A stretch of DNA of 64,000 bases from CAZQFV01 sp964592645 (GTDB lineage: Bacteria; Chloroflexota; Chloroflexia; DTKN01): contig CAZQFV010000006.1 in NCBI GenBank assembly GCA_964592645.1, positions 98,810 through 162,809 of the forward strand. The letters run 5' to 3'. Shown here piece after piece: positions 43,370-51,165 of this stretch; within the stretch, counting starts at the first letter, position 1; the number at the start of each line of letters is the position of its first letter. The translations under genes and the position numbers were made by a program. The notes under the pieces are model-generated. The model was not told the DNA's origin. It saw only the letters and a program-made list of their open reading frames with translations, and made no database searches.

Positions 43370-43417
43370 CGCGGCATCTCCTGCTTTGAGCCCCTCCCAA
43401 CCGCCGCCGGCCGGCGA

Positions 43418-43867
43418 TCAGGAGCGGGTGATCTGCCGGTCCCACCAACGGCGCAGCCAATCGGTGGGCCGGCGTAGCCAACGCGTCGCCCGTACCCGGC
43501 AGCCCTGACCGGGCGCGCTCTCGATCTCGAACGTATCCATCAGCCGGCGCACGGCCGGCAACCCCGACCCCAGGCCCTTGCCGCTGGTCGTATAGCCATC
43601 CTGGAGGGCCAGGTTCAGGTCGGCAATGCCCGGCCCCTGGTCCACCGCCTCGATCTGCAGCCCCCGGCGATTGCCCTCGATGACCTCGCAGACATGGATC
43701 TCCCCGCAGCCGGCATGGCGGATGATATTGCTGGCCAACTCACGCACCGCAATCTCGATCCGCGCCGAGTCGGCCTCGTTGAAACCCATGCCCTTGGCCA
43801 TCCCGCGGGCCATCCCCGCGGCCGCGTAGATGTCCGCCTCGCCCTCGATCCGACAGGACTGCTTCAT
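43418..43867 (-). CDS. RsbT-like kinase (second copy)
   Basis: A 149-residue GHKL kinase: N-box VRELASNIIRHAG near residue 45, G1 VDQGPGIADL near residue 80 and G2 GYTTSGKGLGSGLPAVRRLMD near 92. It carries a basic/Trp-rich C-terminal tail (RWLRRPTDWLRRWWDRQ) that the copy at 29321 lacks; this could bind membrane lipids or DNA. The RsbR_GAF/RsbT order at this end and R-S-T at the other suggests that two kinase-substrate sets share one operon. It lies eight bases after iorB. Confidence 0.9.
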   Translation of the reverse strand: MKQSCRIEGEADIYAAAGMARGMAKGMGFNEADSARIEIAVRELASNIIRHAGCGEIHVCEVIEGNRRGLQIEAVDQGPGIADLNLALQDGYTTSGKGLGSGLPAVRRLMDTFEIESAPGQGCRVRATRWLRRPTDWLRRWWDRQITRS

Positions 43868-43875
43868 CCCTGCTC

Positions 43876-44457
43876 CTATACCTGCGCCCGACCCAGGCGC
43901 CAGGCGCGCAAGTTCAGCTCGGCAAAGCGTGCCGGCACCCGCTCACGCACGATCTCCTCCCACAGGGCCTCTGGAAACGACAACCGGGCCGCCAGCGCCC
44001 CCACCAGCACCGTGTTGGCCACCCGCGGGTTGCCCAACTCCCCGGCCACCCCCGGCGCGTCGACCAGGAACAGGTGCCGCGCCCGGCCGGCCAGTTCCTG
44101 GCGAACCTCCTCCCGATCGGGGTAGCGGGCCCCGCCGCTGGTCACGGCAATGGGTGGCAGACACTGGGTGCTCACCAGAGCCGTCCCCTGGGGGTTCAGG
44201 AACGTCGCCCAGCGCAGCGCCTCCAGCATCTCGAAAGCCAGCAGGAAGTCGACCTCCCCCTGGCCGATCAGGGGGGAATAGACCCGCTCTCCAAAGCGGA
44301 CGTGGCTGCTGACCGCCCCCCCGCGCTGGGACATGCCGTGCACCTCGGACTTTTTCACGTCGTAGCCGGCCCGCAGGCCCAGCTCGGCCAGGATGTCGCT
44401 AGCCGTGAGGATGCCCTGTCCACCGACGCCGACCAACAGAAAGTTGATAGGTTCCAC
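43876..44457 (-). CDS. iorB: Indolepyruvate:ferredoxin oxidoreductase, beta subunit
   Basis: The 193-residue protein has the gamma-domain features of 2-oxoacid:ferredoxin oxidoreductases: the N-terminal GVGGQGILTASDILAE and HGMSQRGGAVSSHVRFG. It partners IorA for CoA-dependent oxidation of arylpyruvates to aryl-acetyl-CoA with reduction of ferredoxin. The start is GTG with AAAGGAG seven bases upstream. It is separated from iorA by two bases and from the second rsbT-like gene by eight bases. Confidence 0.93.
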   Translation of the reverse strand: MEPINFLLVGVGGQGILTASDILAELGLRAGYDVKKSEVHGMSQRGGAVSSHVRFGERVYSPLIGQGEVDFLLAFEMLEALRWATFLNPQGTALVSTQCLPPIAVTSGGARYPDREEVRQELAGRARHLFLVDAPGVAGELGNPRVANTVLVGALAARLSFPEALWEEIVRERVPARFAELNLRAWRLGRAQV

Positions 44458-44459
44458 GG

Positions 44460-46229
44460 CTAGCTCCTTTCTTGGCCCGGGTGAATGGCCCCGCGCGCGC
44501 AGACCTGAGCGCAGAGGTCACAGGCAGCACAAAGGGTCGGGTCGATCTCGGCCTGGCCCTTTTCTGTTCGCCGGATGGCCGGACAGCCCACCTCGAAACA
44601 GAGGCCGCAGCCGTTGCAGCGCTCGAGGTCCACCCAGTAGGAAGCCCCGCGCCCGGCCCGCGCCTCGGGCAAAAGGACACAGGCGCGCCGGGCCACCAGC
44701 AGGGTAGGTTCGTCAGCCTCCAGGCTCTCCTTGAGCACGCGGCGCATCTCCCGCGTGTCGTAGGAATCGACGACAAAGACGCGCTTCAGGCCCAGGGCCC
44801 GTCCGATCTCCTCGATAGGGATGCTGCGCAGTTGTTCCTGGTGTGTGCCGAGGCCCGTGCCGGGGTGCCCCTGCTGGCCGGTCATCGCCGTGGTGCGGTT
44901 GTCCAGCACGATGACGATGGTCCGCCCGCCGTTGTAGGCAATGTTCAGCAGGGCCGAGATGCCGCTGTGAAAGAAGGTGGAGTCGCCGATGGTGGCGACG
45001 CCGCGCTCCGCCCGGCCGGCCAACTCCATGCCGTAGGCCATGCTGATGCTCCCGCCCATGCAGCCCATCGTGTCGGTGGCCAGGAGCGGGGGCAGCACGG
45101 CCAGCGTATAGCAGCCGATATCGCTGTTGACCACCAGCTTCAGCCGCTTCAGGACGTGGTAGACGCTGCGGTGTGGGCAGCCCGGGCAGAGGATCGGCGG
45201 GCGGGGCGGGATGCCGATGGTCGGGGCGGCCGGCCCAGGGCCCTTGTCTGGCAGCAGGCCCAGCTTTTGCCCGGCAGCCCAGACGATGTCCGGGTCGAAC
45301 TCGCCCAGCAGGGGGAAAACGTCTTTGCCGGCCGCGACCGGGATCCCCAGGAGGCGGACCTCTTCCTCCAAGAAGGGATCCAGCTCCTCGATGACGATCA
45401 GGCGCTCAACGGCGGCGGCGAACTCGCGCACCTTTTGGGCCGGCAAGGGGAAGGGCATCCCCAGCTTGAGGAAGGAGGCTCCGGAAAAGACCTCCCGCGC
45501 ATAGTTGTAAGAGACACCGCTGGTGATGATGCCCACCTGCCGGTCGCCCCACTCGATGTAGTTGAGGGGGGTCTCGTCGGAATAGGCGGCCAGCTTCTTC
45601 AAGCGCTCCTCGACGATGACATGTCGCGGGCGAGCGTAGGCTGGGATCATCACATACTTCTTGGGGTTGCGGGGGTACGGCGGCAGCTCCACCGCCGGCG
45701 GCTGAAAGTTGGCATCCACTTCCACCGGGGAATGCGAGTGCGAGACGCGCGTCGTGGTGCGCAACATCACCGGGGTATCGAACTGCTCGCTGATCTCGAA
45801 CCCCAGCCGGGTCATGTCGCGCGCCTCCTGGCTGTCGCACGGTTCCAGGAGCGGCACGCGGGCGAACTTGGCGTAGCGGCGGTTGTCCTGCTCGTTCTGC
45901 GACGAGTGCATGCCCGGGTCGTCGGCCGAGACCAGGACCAGCCCGGCCTCGGCACCGGTGTAGGCGCCATAGAAGAACGGGTCGGCGGCGACGTTCAGCC
46001 CCACGTGCTTCATGGACACCAGGGTGCGGACCCCGGCATAGGCGGACCCCAGGGCCGTCTCCAGGGCTACCTTCTCGTTCGGTGCCCAGAGGGTGCGGAT
46101 GCCGGGGTAGCGAGAGAGGTTCTCCAGGATCTCTGTGCTGGGCGTGCCCGGGTACGCCGTGCCCACCCGCACCCCGGCTTCGAAGGCTCCTCGGGCGATG
46201 GCTTCGTTGCCTGAAAGCAGTCGCTTCAA
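44460..46229 (-). CDS. iorA: Indolepyruvate:ferredoxin oxidoreductase, alpha subunit
   Basis: The protein has 589 residues. The N-terminal pyrimidine domain starts LLSGNEAIARGAFEAGVRVGTAYPGTPSTEI. The TPP-binding domain has the GDSTFFHSGISALLNIAYNGG...N motif near residue 430. The C-terminal ferredoxin domain has two [4Fe-4S] sites, CNGCGLCFEVGC and CAACDLCAQVC. The frame is open further upstream to 46343, but a TTG at 46229 is preferred: AAAGGAG lies eight bases before it and homology begins here. Typical of anaerobic aromatic amino acid fermentation. It is the first gene of the long minus-strand run, behind the promoter at 46319-46347. Confidence 0.94.
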   Translation of the reverse strand: MKRLLSGNEAIARGAFEAGVRVGTAYPGTPSTEILENLSRYPGIRTLWAPNEKVALETALGSAYAGVRTLVSMKHVGLNVAADPFFYGAYTGAEAGLVLVSADDPGMHSSQNEQDNRRYAKFARVPLLEPCDSQEARDMTRLGFEISEQFDTPVMLRTTTRVSHSHSPVEVDANFQPPAVELPPYPRNPKKYVMIPAYARPRHVIVEERLKKLAAYSDETPLNYIEWGDRQVGIITSGVSYNYAREVFSGASFLKLGMPFPLPAQKVREFAAAVERLIVIEELDPFLEEEVRLLGIPVAAGKDVFPLLGEFDPDIVWAAGQKLGLLPDKGPGPAAPTIGIPPRPPILCPGCPHRSVYHVLKRLKLVVNSDIGCYTLAVLPPLLATDTMGCMGGSISMAYGMELAGRAERGVATIGDSTFFHSGISALLNIAYNGGRTIVIVLDNRTTAMTGQQGHPGTGLGTHQEQLRSIPIEEIGRALGLKRVFVVDSYDTREMRRVLKESLEADEPTLLVARRACVLLPEARAGRGASYWVDLERCNGCGLCFEVGCPAIRRTEKGQAEIDPTLCAACDLCAQVCARGAIHPGQERS

Positions 46230-46318
46230 CGCTGGCTCCTTTCTGGGCCGGCCGACGCTGGCCGGCGCGGTAGGCGCGGCAACGCGCCGCCGCGCACCGG
46301 TGGCTCTGTTGGGCATGT

Positions 46319-46347
46319 ATTGTACTACAATCGGCCCAGGCACGCAA
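46319..46347 (-). promoter_or_regulatory. Promoter of the ior/stressosome operon
   Basis: On the minus strand TTGCGT (46347-46342), 17-base spacer, TACAAT (46324-46319). Transcription would start near 46312, about 80 bases before iorA. Downstream gaps are nearly all under 50 bases for 18 kb. Confidence 0.55.
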
Positions 46348-46493
46348 CATGTGCCCGGTAGTCCGGTAGTGTACCCTTAATTCAGGATGGGCAGTAGAAA
46401 GCGGCGACCTCCTCTGCTATACTTGTTTCACCGAAAACAGTCAGCAGAAGGAGGCCACCGTGAATACCAGTATAGCACACTTTTCCCGCCGGG

Positions 46494-47212
46494 GTGTCGT
46501 CTTGCACCCCCAGCCAATCCATGATCGACACGCTGGACCAGTTCCCGGTGCTGTGGTCGGTATGGCGCAAGGGAGACGCGAACGCGGCGCCGTGGACGAC
46601 GGGGGGGACATGGGAGCGGCGCTTCTACGACGGGCTGGGGCGGCTGGTGGAGACGCAGACGCCGGACTATGACTGGACGGGGGCGGCGAACACGCACAAG
46701 ATCGTGGTCTACACGCAGTATGACGGGCTGGGGCAGGCGACGGCAACCTCGGTGCCGTACCAACGCCTGGCCTATCAGTACGCCCAGTGCGGGGGCCAGA
46801 TCTGCACGCCGTACGCGGCGCCGGACCTGAACCAGCCGCGGACGCAGTACCAGTATGACCCGCTGGGGCGGGCGACGCAGGTGACCAACCCGGACGGTTC
46901 CACGGCGCGGACGACCTACGACCAGTGGATCACGACGGCGTACAACGAAGAGAACCACAAGGTGGAGCGGGAGGTGGATGGGCTGGGGCGGATGACCCTG
47001 GTGCGGGAATACCTCGGGGCGAACCCCTACACCTGGTACACGACGACAACGTACGGGTGTATGACCAGAGCCTCGGTCAGTTCCTCAGTCCGGATACCAT
47101 TATACCACAACTGAGCGATCCGCAGCAACTCAACCGGTTCAGCTACGTGAGAAATAACCCAATGCGATATTCGGATCCGACGGGACACTGGATTTTCGAG
47201 AACGATCCATGA
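46494..47212 (+). pseudogene. RHS/YD-repeat protein remnant
   Basis: The first frame holds YD-repeat blocks typical of RHS/wall-associated proteins (RFYDGLGRLVETQTPDYDW, YTQYDGLGQATAT, YQYDPLGRATQVTNPDGS) up to about 47055. The diagnostic RHS core end, VYDQSLGQFLSPDTI and LNRFSYVRNNPMRYSDPTGH, then continues in another frame to 47212. Many repeats that should separate the two parts are missing, so the gene has an internal deletion with a frameshift. No 5' part or signal sequence is present. A GTG with AGGAGG at 46460 opens a different frame that dies inside the remnant. A third-frame stretch (47213-47304) could be the relic of the variable C-terminal tip. Confidence 0.8.
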
Positions 47213-47304
47213 GATTGAGGAGTATAGCGCGGCTCACTTCCAGGCCCCCCTTGCCAATCTAGCTGGTAGTGGGGGGTATGACTGGGGGGACGATAACTCT
47301 GAAT

Positions 47305-48218
47305 GTACTTGTTTAGCGTCCAATAGGACCACCGGGGAACCTGATGGCTGCCACTATCCTACCACAAATGCGCGTTCAACGCAACTGGTCCGCTGGTGAC
47401 CAAGGGCCTCGCTCGCTACAGAGGTCCCAGGGCGGGCGCGGTAGCCTGTTGCGCTTGCGCCAGAAAGCCGAGAATGGAGATCGCCCGCTGCCGGCAGGTT
47501 ACCAGGATACTGGCCAGAATGGTGTGGGCCTCCGCCCCACCGGTCGTGCGGTTGCAGCCGTTCGTTTTACGGGTAATCACGGCCGGCCGCCCCCGTCGCT
47601 GCCGAAATCTGCTCCGGATGGCGCGACCGCACCCGCTTCCGGCAGTGCGCGCAATAGCCGCTCTCCGTCACGTAGCGGGTAATGACCGGCTCCACCGGCG
47701 GAATGTCCACCACGTACTGTTCGTGTTGCTTGCGCGCACTCACAGGGCCGCCACACGCCGGGCAACCCTCCAGCGGGGTCACCTTGGTTTCGTGCACTTG
47801 CGGGGGCGCCGGCGGGCGGCGGTAGGAAAAGCGGCCCTGCCCCTTCTTGCGCCCCGGCCGCTTGGGCCGCTCGACGCGTTTCGCGCGGGCAAAGGGCGTG
47901 GCTTGTCGCTTGCCCTTCCGGTTGGCCTCGTCCAACTGCTCGCGGAGTTGGCGCACCAGCTCCTGCAAGTGGCTTACTTCGACCTGCAGCACGGCGATCG
48001 ACGCATCGCGTTGCTGCAATTGCCGCTCCAACTCCGCGATACGTTGCGCCGGGTCGCCCTGAGGCTGGCTGGTCAAAGGGTCACTGGTGTTCATCGTAGT
48101 CGCGATTATGCCAGCAAAATGCCTGGTTGTCAAACTGCGCCAGCGCAGGCCGGCGCCCGGCCGAAGGCCCTGCGGAGCCGACTTTCAGTCGGCGACAACG
48201 GGGACGCTAAACAAGTAC
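47305..48218. mobile_element. Internally deleted IS66-type element with intact ends
   Basis: The 17-base sequence GTACTTGTTTAGCGTCC at 47305-47321 recurs as a perfect inverted copy at 48202-48218. The 914-base interval holds only the 5' part of a transposase and a scrap of its 3' end (see the pseudogene entry). It looks like a non-autonomous derivative that could still be mobilised. No matching 8-base target duplication is seen (CTCTGAAT versus GTCCGAAG). A GCCGAC/GTCGGC hairpin (48176-48192) sits just inside the right end. Confidence 0.75.
47416..48094 (-). pseudogene. IS66-family transposase, internally deleted
   Basis: The N-terminal part (ATG at 48094 to the stop at 47567) has the coiled coil AQRIAELERQLQQRDASIAV and a Lys/Arg-rich segment. 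The IS66 zinc-finger follows: CPACGG and CAHC around QYVVDIPPVEPVITRYV. The frame then ends after SAATGAAGRD. The DDE catalytic domain is missing. A scrap of the normal C-terminus (GAEAHTILASILVTCRQRAISIL) lies in another frame down to 47416. Deletion plus frameshift makes it non-functional. Confidence 0.78.
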
Positions 48219-48413
48219 GTCCGAAGCGTTGAAACTAAAGAGCGTCCGCCCCTGTTCGGCGGCATAGGCCAACTGCTCGGCATCGGTGCGCCCGCGCCGG
48301 CCGGCCTCGCGTACGGTGAGCACATCATAGCCGTGCTGGCGCAGGGCCGGGGCCACGCTTTCGTGGACATCCTCGTCGACATAGAGGCGGATTCGCGGGG
48401 AGAGCTCATCCAT
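48207..48413 (-). pseudogene. DUF5615 (PIN-like) toxin gene truncated by the IS end
   Basis: The frame starts MDELSPRIRLYVDEDVHESVAPALRQHGYDVLTVREAG, the typical N-terminus of DUF5615 proteins with the conserved DED acidic pair. After LFSFNASD the reading frame crosses into the IS terminal repeat, which supplies the stop (TAG at 48209-48207). It has 68 residues instead of the usual 110-120, and loses the last conserved Asp-rich part. It lies nine bases after the DUF433 gene, the usual antitoxin-toxin order. Confidence 0.8.
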
Positions 48414-48422
48414 CGCGTCGGC

Positions 48423-48836
48423 TTACCCTTGGGGGCGCAGCACGCCCCCGGCCCCCATTTGCAGGTGAAAGCGCTCCAGGACCGCCGGCAGCTCATCCGC
48501 TTCCATATCGGCGTCGATCTCGGCCTGGTGGTCATAGTAGTAGCTCAGAGCATCGTGCAGTTGCGCCGGTGTCAGGTCGGGAAAGCCGGCCAGTATCTCT
48601 GCTGGGGAATACCCCATGCGATGATATCCAACCAACACCTTGACCGGAATGCGTGTCCCCTGCACGACCGGCCGACCGCCACAAACCCCAGGGATATGGG
48701 TAACGTGGGGATGACCGGTCAAGGCTTCGGGGTCCAGGCTGATCTGCACGACCTGCCGCTCGGACAACTCCAACGGGCGGGCCGGCCGCAGAATGCCATC
48801 CTCATAGATCGCCTGAACGATGATCGGTTCCGCCAT
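48423..48836 (-). CDS. DUF433 antitoxin-like protein with DUF104-like N-terminus
   Basis: The protein has 137 residues. The first 35 residues (IIVQAIYEDGILRPARPLELSE) match the DUF104/AF2212-like antitoxin start. Residues about 45-105 form the DUF433 winged-helix-like domain (GRPVVQGTRIPVKVLVGYHRMGYSPAEILAGFPDLTPAQLHDALSYYYDH). Fusion of the two is notable because each usually occurs alone. Its partner toxin is truncated, so it now looks like an orphan antitoxin. A minus-strand TATAAT lies near 48910 upstream. Confidence 0.82.
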   Translation of the reverse strand: MAEPIIVQAIYEDGILRPARPLELSERQVVQISLDPEALTGHPHVTHIPGVCGGRPVVQGTRIPVKVLVGYHRMGYSPAEILAGFPDLTPAQLHDALSYYYDHQAEIDADMEADELPAVLERFHLQMGAGGVLRPQG

Positions 48837-49101
48837 GCTGACCCTCCTCCCCGGCGCCCGCGGACACTGGGGGTCCTGCTGCTCGCCGCAGTTTTGAACC
48901 TACTGGCCCTATTATACGTACTCCCTTGTCGTATCAGGCGAGCTACTCCAGCAGCGCCCCGGCCTCGACCAGGTCCGGTATGGAAAGCCCTTTCGTGAAG
49001 CAGCCATAGATGCCAGCAGCAGTTCGCGGGTCTGGGCCGGCCGGCGAGGACTCTCGCAGAGTCTCCCGCACCTTCCCCGTGAACTGAAATGCACCCCGAG
49101 T

Positions 49102-49161
49102 CAGTTGTCCTACTTGCAGAATCATATCGTTTGTGATATAATAGCGGTGTGAGGAAAAGGC
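49102..49161 (+). repeat. Direct repeat copy 1 containing the higBA promoter and operator
   Basis: About 60 bases, starting CAGTTGTCCTACTTGCAG, recur with few changes at 51069-51128. Inside are TTGCAG (49114-49119), a 17-base spacer and TATAAT (49137-49142). An inverted repeat ATATCGTTTGTGATAT (49124-49139) overlaps the -10, a likely operator for the antitoxin. Confidence 0.8.
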
Positions 49162-49164
49162 AGG

Positions 49165-49509
49165 ATGGAAAACCAGTTGGCCTGGACTGTCGAATTCTAT
49201 ACGGACGCACGCGGCCATAGCCCCGTGGTCAAGTTCCTGACCAGCCTGCCACTACAGGAACGGGCCAAGATAGCGCGCGTGCTCGACCTGCTGCGGGAGT
49301 TTGGCCCGCTGCTGGGCATGCCACATGCTCGCCCGGTTGGCGACCTGTGGGAACTGCGGGCCGGGCCGGGGCGGTTGTTTTACTTCGCCTACACGGGCCG
49401 GAGGTTCATCATTCTGCACGGCTATCGCAAGCAGGGCCCAAAAGCACCGCAGCGGGAAATTGAAACGGCTATGCGCAGGTGGGCCGACTTTCTGGAGAGG
49501 GAACTATGA
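49165..49509 (+). CDS. higB: HigB/RelE-type toxin (phage Gp49-like)
   Basis: The protein has 114 residues. The Gp49/HigB pattern is clear: VEFYTDARGHSPVVKFLTSLP, LLREFGPLLGMPHARPVGDLWELRAG, and GRLFYFAYTGRRFIILHGYRKQGPKAPQREI. Arg and Lys residues in the last block act in ribosome-dependent mRNA cleavage in relatives. Toxin-first gene order is usual for higBA. Its stop overlaps the antitoxin ATG (ATGA at 49506-49509). Confidence 0.92.
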   Translation: MENQLAWTVEFYTDARGHSPVVKFLTSLPLQERAKIARVLDLLREFGPLLGMPHARPVGDLWELRAGPGRLFYFAYTGRRFIILHGYRKQGPKAPQREIETAMRRWADFLEREL

Positions 49510-49811
49510 GCAAGACGGTTCGTTACGAGGATTGGCTGGAAAAACAGATGGCGGACCCCGAGTTCCGTGCCGTATACGAGGAACTCGATCCGGCCCACCA
49601 GGTCGCCCGGCTGCGGATCATGCGCGGGCTGACCCAGGAGCAGTTGGCCAGCATGGTCGGTACCCGGCAACCCAACATCGCTCGCCTGGAGAGCGGCCGG
49701 ACGATGCCGAGCCTGCCCTTCTTGCGGCGGGTCGTGGAGGCGCTGGGGGGCGAGTTGGAGATCAAGATCACGGTGCCCGACGAAGCCAGAACCGCCAGTC
49801 ACGGCAGATAG
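49506..49811 (+). CDS. higA: HigA-type XRE antitoxin
   Basis: A 101-residue protein with an N-terminal toxin-binding arm (YEDWLEKQMADPEFRAVYEEL) and a helix-turn-helix (LRIMRGLTQEQLASMVGTRQPNIARLESGR). The ATG at 49506 has GGAGAGGGA upstream and overlaps higB. It probably binds the inverted repeat at 49124-49139 and, if still recognised, its twin at 51091-51106. Confidence 0.92.
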   Translation: MSKTVRYEDWLEKQMADPEFRAVYEELDPAHQVARLRIMRGLTQEQLASMVGTRQPNIARLESGRTMPSLPFLRRVVEALGGELEIKITVPDEARTASHGR

Positions 49812-49845
49812 TCGCCGCTGAAAGGCGTTATGCGCGGCCCCTTTA

Positions 49846-51050
49846 GTGGTGTTCTCGCCAGGTAGATGTGCTATAATACCCTCCAGATCGCATAGGAGGG
49901 TAAGATGTCAAGGAAACGCATTCGCTTGCGCACTTTAACCGGTGAAGAAGAAATGGAAATCCGACGGCTGGCGGCTTCGCGGAAGGAACCGATCCGGCTG
50001 GTCCAGCGGGCCCGCATCATCGCCGCCATGCTGGACGATCCCGAGCTGACCGCGAGCCAGGCGAGCTTGCAGGCAGGCTTCAGCAGCGAAGTGTCGGGGC
50101 CCTTTTGGGTCCAGCGGGTCAATGAAGAAGGACTGCCTGGGCTGCAGGACCGCCGGCGGCCAGGACGGAAACCGACCCATGCGCCGGAAGTCCGTAGCGC
50201 GCTGATCAGCCTGGCGCTCCAGAAACCCCGCTCGCTGGGATACCCCTTCGAGTTGTGGACCCTGGAACGGCTGCAAACCGCCTTCGAGGAGCGCCAGGGG
50301 GTCCATCTGTCCGATTCGACCATCTGGACCTGGATGGACGAGGAAGGCTTCAAATGGAAACGCCAGCAAAGCTGGTTCCACGACGCGGAGCGACATGATC
50401 CCGAGTTCGTGGAAAAAAGGGGGCCATCGTCCGGGCCTACACCGCTCCGCAGCCCGGCGTGCGGGTGATCTGCCTGGATGAACTGGGGCCGCTGGCGGTC
50501 AAGACGTATCCGGGCGAAGAATGGCAGCCGGGTCGAAATCGCGCCACCTTCGAACCGGATTATGGCCGGCGGGGCAAGTTGTGGGTCCACGGGGCTTTTG
50601 AACCGGCCACCGGGCAGGCAACCATGCTGTTGAGCCCGAGCCGGGATGGCGCCAGTCATATCCAGTTGCTGGAGCAGATACTGCGGGTCTTTCCGGGGGA
50701 GCGCTGGCTGATCATCGAAGATAACCTGTCGATTCACCGCAGCCGCGAAGTGCAATTGGCGCTGGCCGCGCGGCCCGAGGTGCAGATCCAGTTCCTGCCC
50801 AAGTACGCGTGCTGGTTGAACTTGATTGAGCCGTGGTGGAAGCAGCTCCGCTCGCCGGCCCTGAAGGGGAGGCGGTTCGAGACGCTGGAGGAACTCACGG
50901 AGGCCTTGAACGCGGCCCTGGACTACTGGAATGCCCATTGTTATCCTTATCGATCGTTGGAAAAAGCAACCCCAGGAGCAAGTGGCGATTCTCGGTGGGT
51001 TCAGTGTTGCCCATACAGCACAAGCCATGGTTATTTAGCGAGAGAACCAT
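49846..51050 (+). mobile_element. IS630-family insertion sequence
   Basis: Imperfect terminal inverted repeats: GTGGTGTTCTCGCC at the left and, read inward from the right, ATGGTTCTCTCGCT. TA dinucleotides flank both ends (49844-49845 and 51051-51052), the Tc1/mariner-IS630 target signature. The length of about 1.2 kb is normal for the family. Confidence 0.78.
49905..51038 (+). pseudogene. IS630 transposase with an A6G frameshift site and a damaged C-terminus
   Basis: The first frame (49905-50468) has the helix-turn-helix half (RLVQRARIIAAML, SLGYPFELWTLERLQ). At AAAAAAG (50413-50419) a -1 shift joins it to the catalytic frame. That frame has the DDE triad: Asp in VICLDELG, Asp in LIIEDNLSIH and Glu in LNLIEPWW. 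A -1 shift at such a run is common in IS630 and could be programmed. Near 50945-50955 (TATCGATCGTTGG) a second shift moves the native ending, QEQVAILGGFSVAHTAQAMVI with stop at 51036-51038, out of frame. The translated product would instead run out of the element. It is probably inactive. Confidence 0.8.
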
Positions 51051-51068
51051 TAAAGCAGCCGTTCCAGA

Positions 51069-51128
51069 CAGCTGTCCTACTTGCAGAATCATATCGTTTG
51101 CGATATGATAGCGGTGTGAGGAAAAGGC
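51069..51128 (+). repeat. Direct repeat copy 2: duplicated promoter/operator
   Basis: Near-identical to 49102-49161. TTGCAG (51081-51086), 17-base spacer, TATGAT (51104-51109); the inverted repeat is ATATCGTTTGCGATAT (51091-51106). It now stands 37 bases before the hypothetical gene at 51166. Confidence 0.8.
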
Positions 51129-51165
51129 TGGTGCGATTCAAATCATACCTGAACATGAGGGCCAC

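Noticed and set aside
46230..46343. N-terminal extension of IorA
   Set aside because: Basic, low-complexity residues overlapping the promoter; the TTG with AAAGGAG matches the family start.
46460..46672. Plus-strand frame starting GTG with AGGAGG
   Set aside because: It leaves the RHS coding frame and turns into low-complexity sequence; it may be only the relic of a lost gene start.
48943..49125. A 60-codon minus-strand frame upstream of higB
   Set aside because: Its start region lies in the repeated promoter block and also begins a different frame at the second copy; no family recognised. A small unknown gene cannot be fully excluded.
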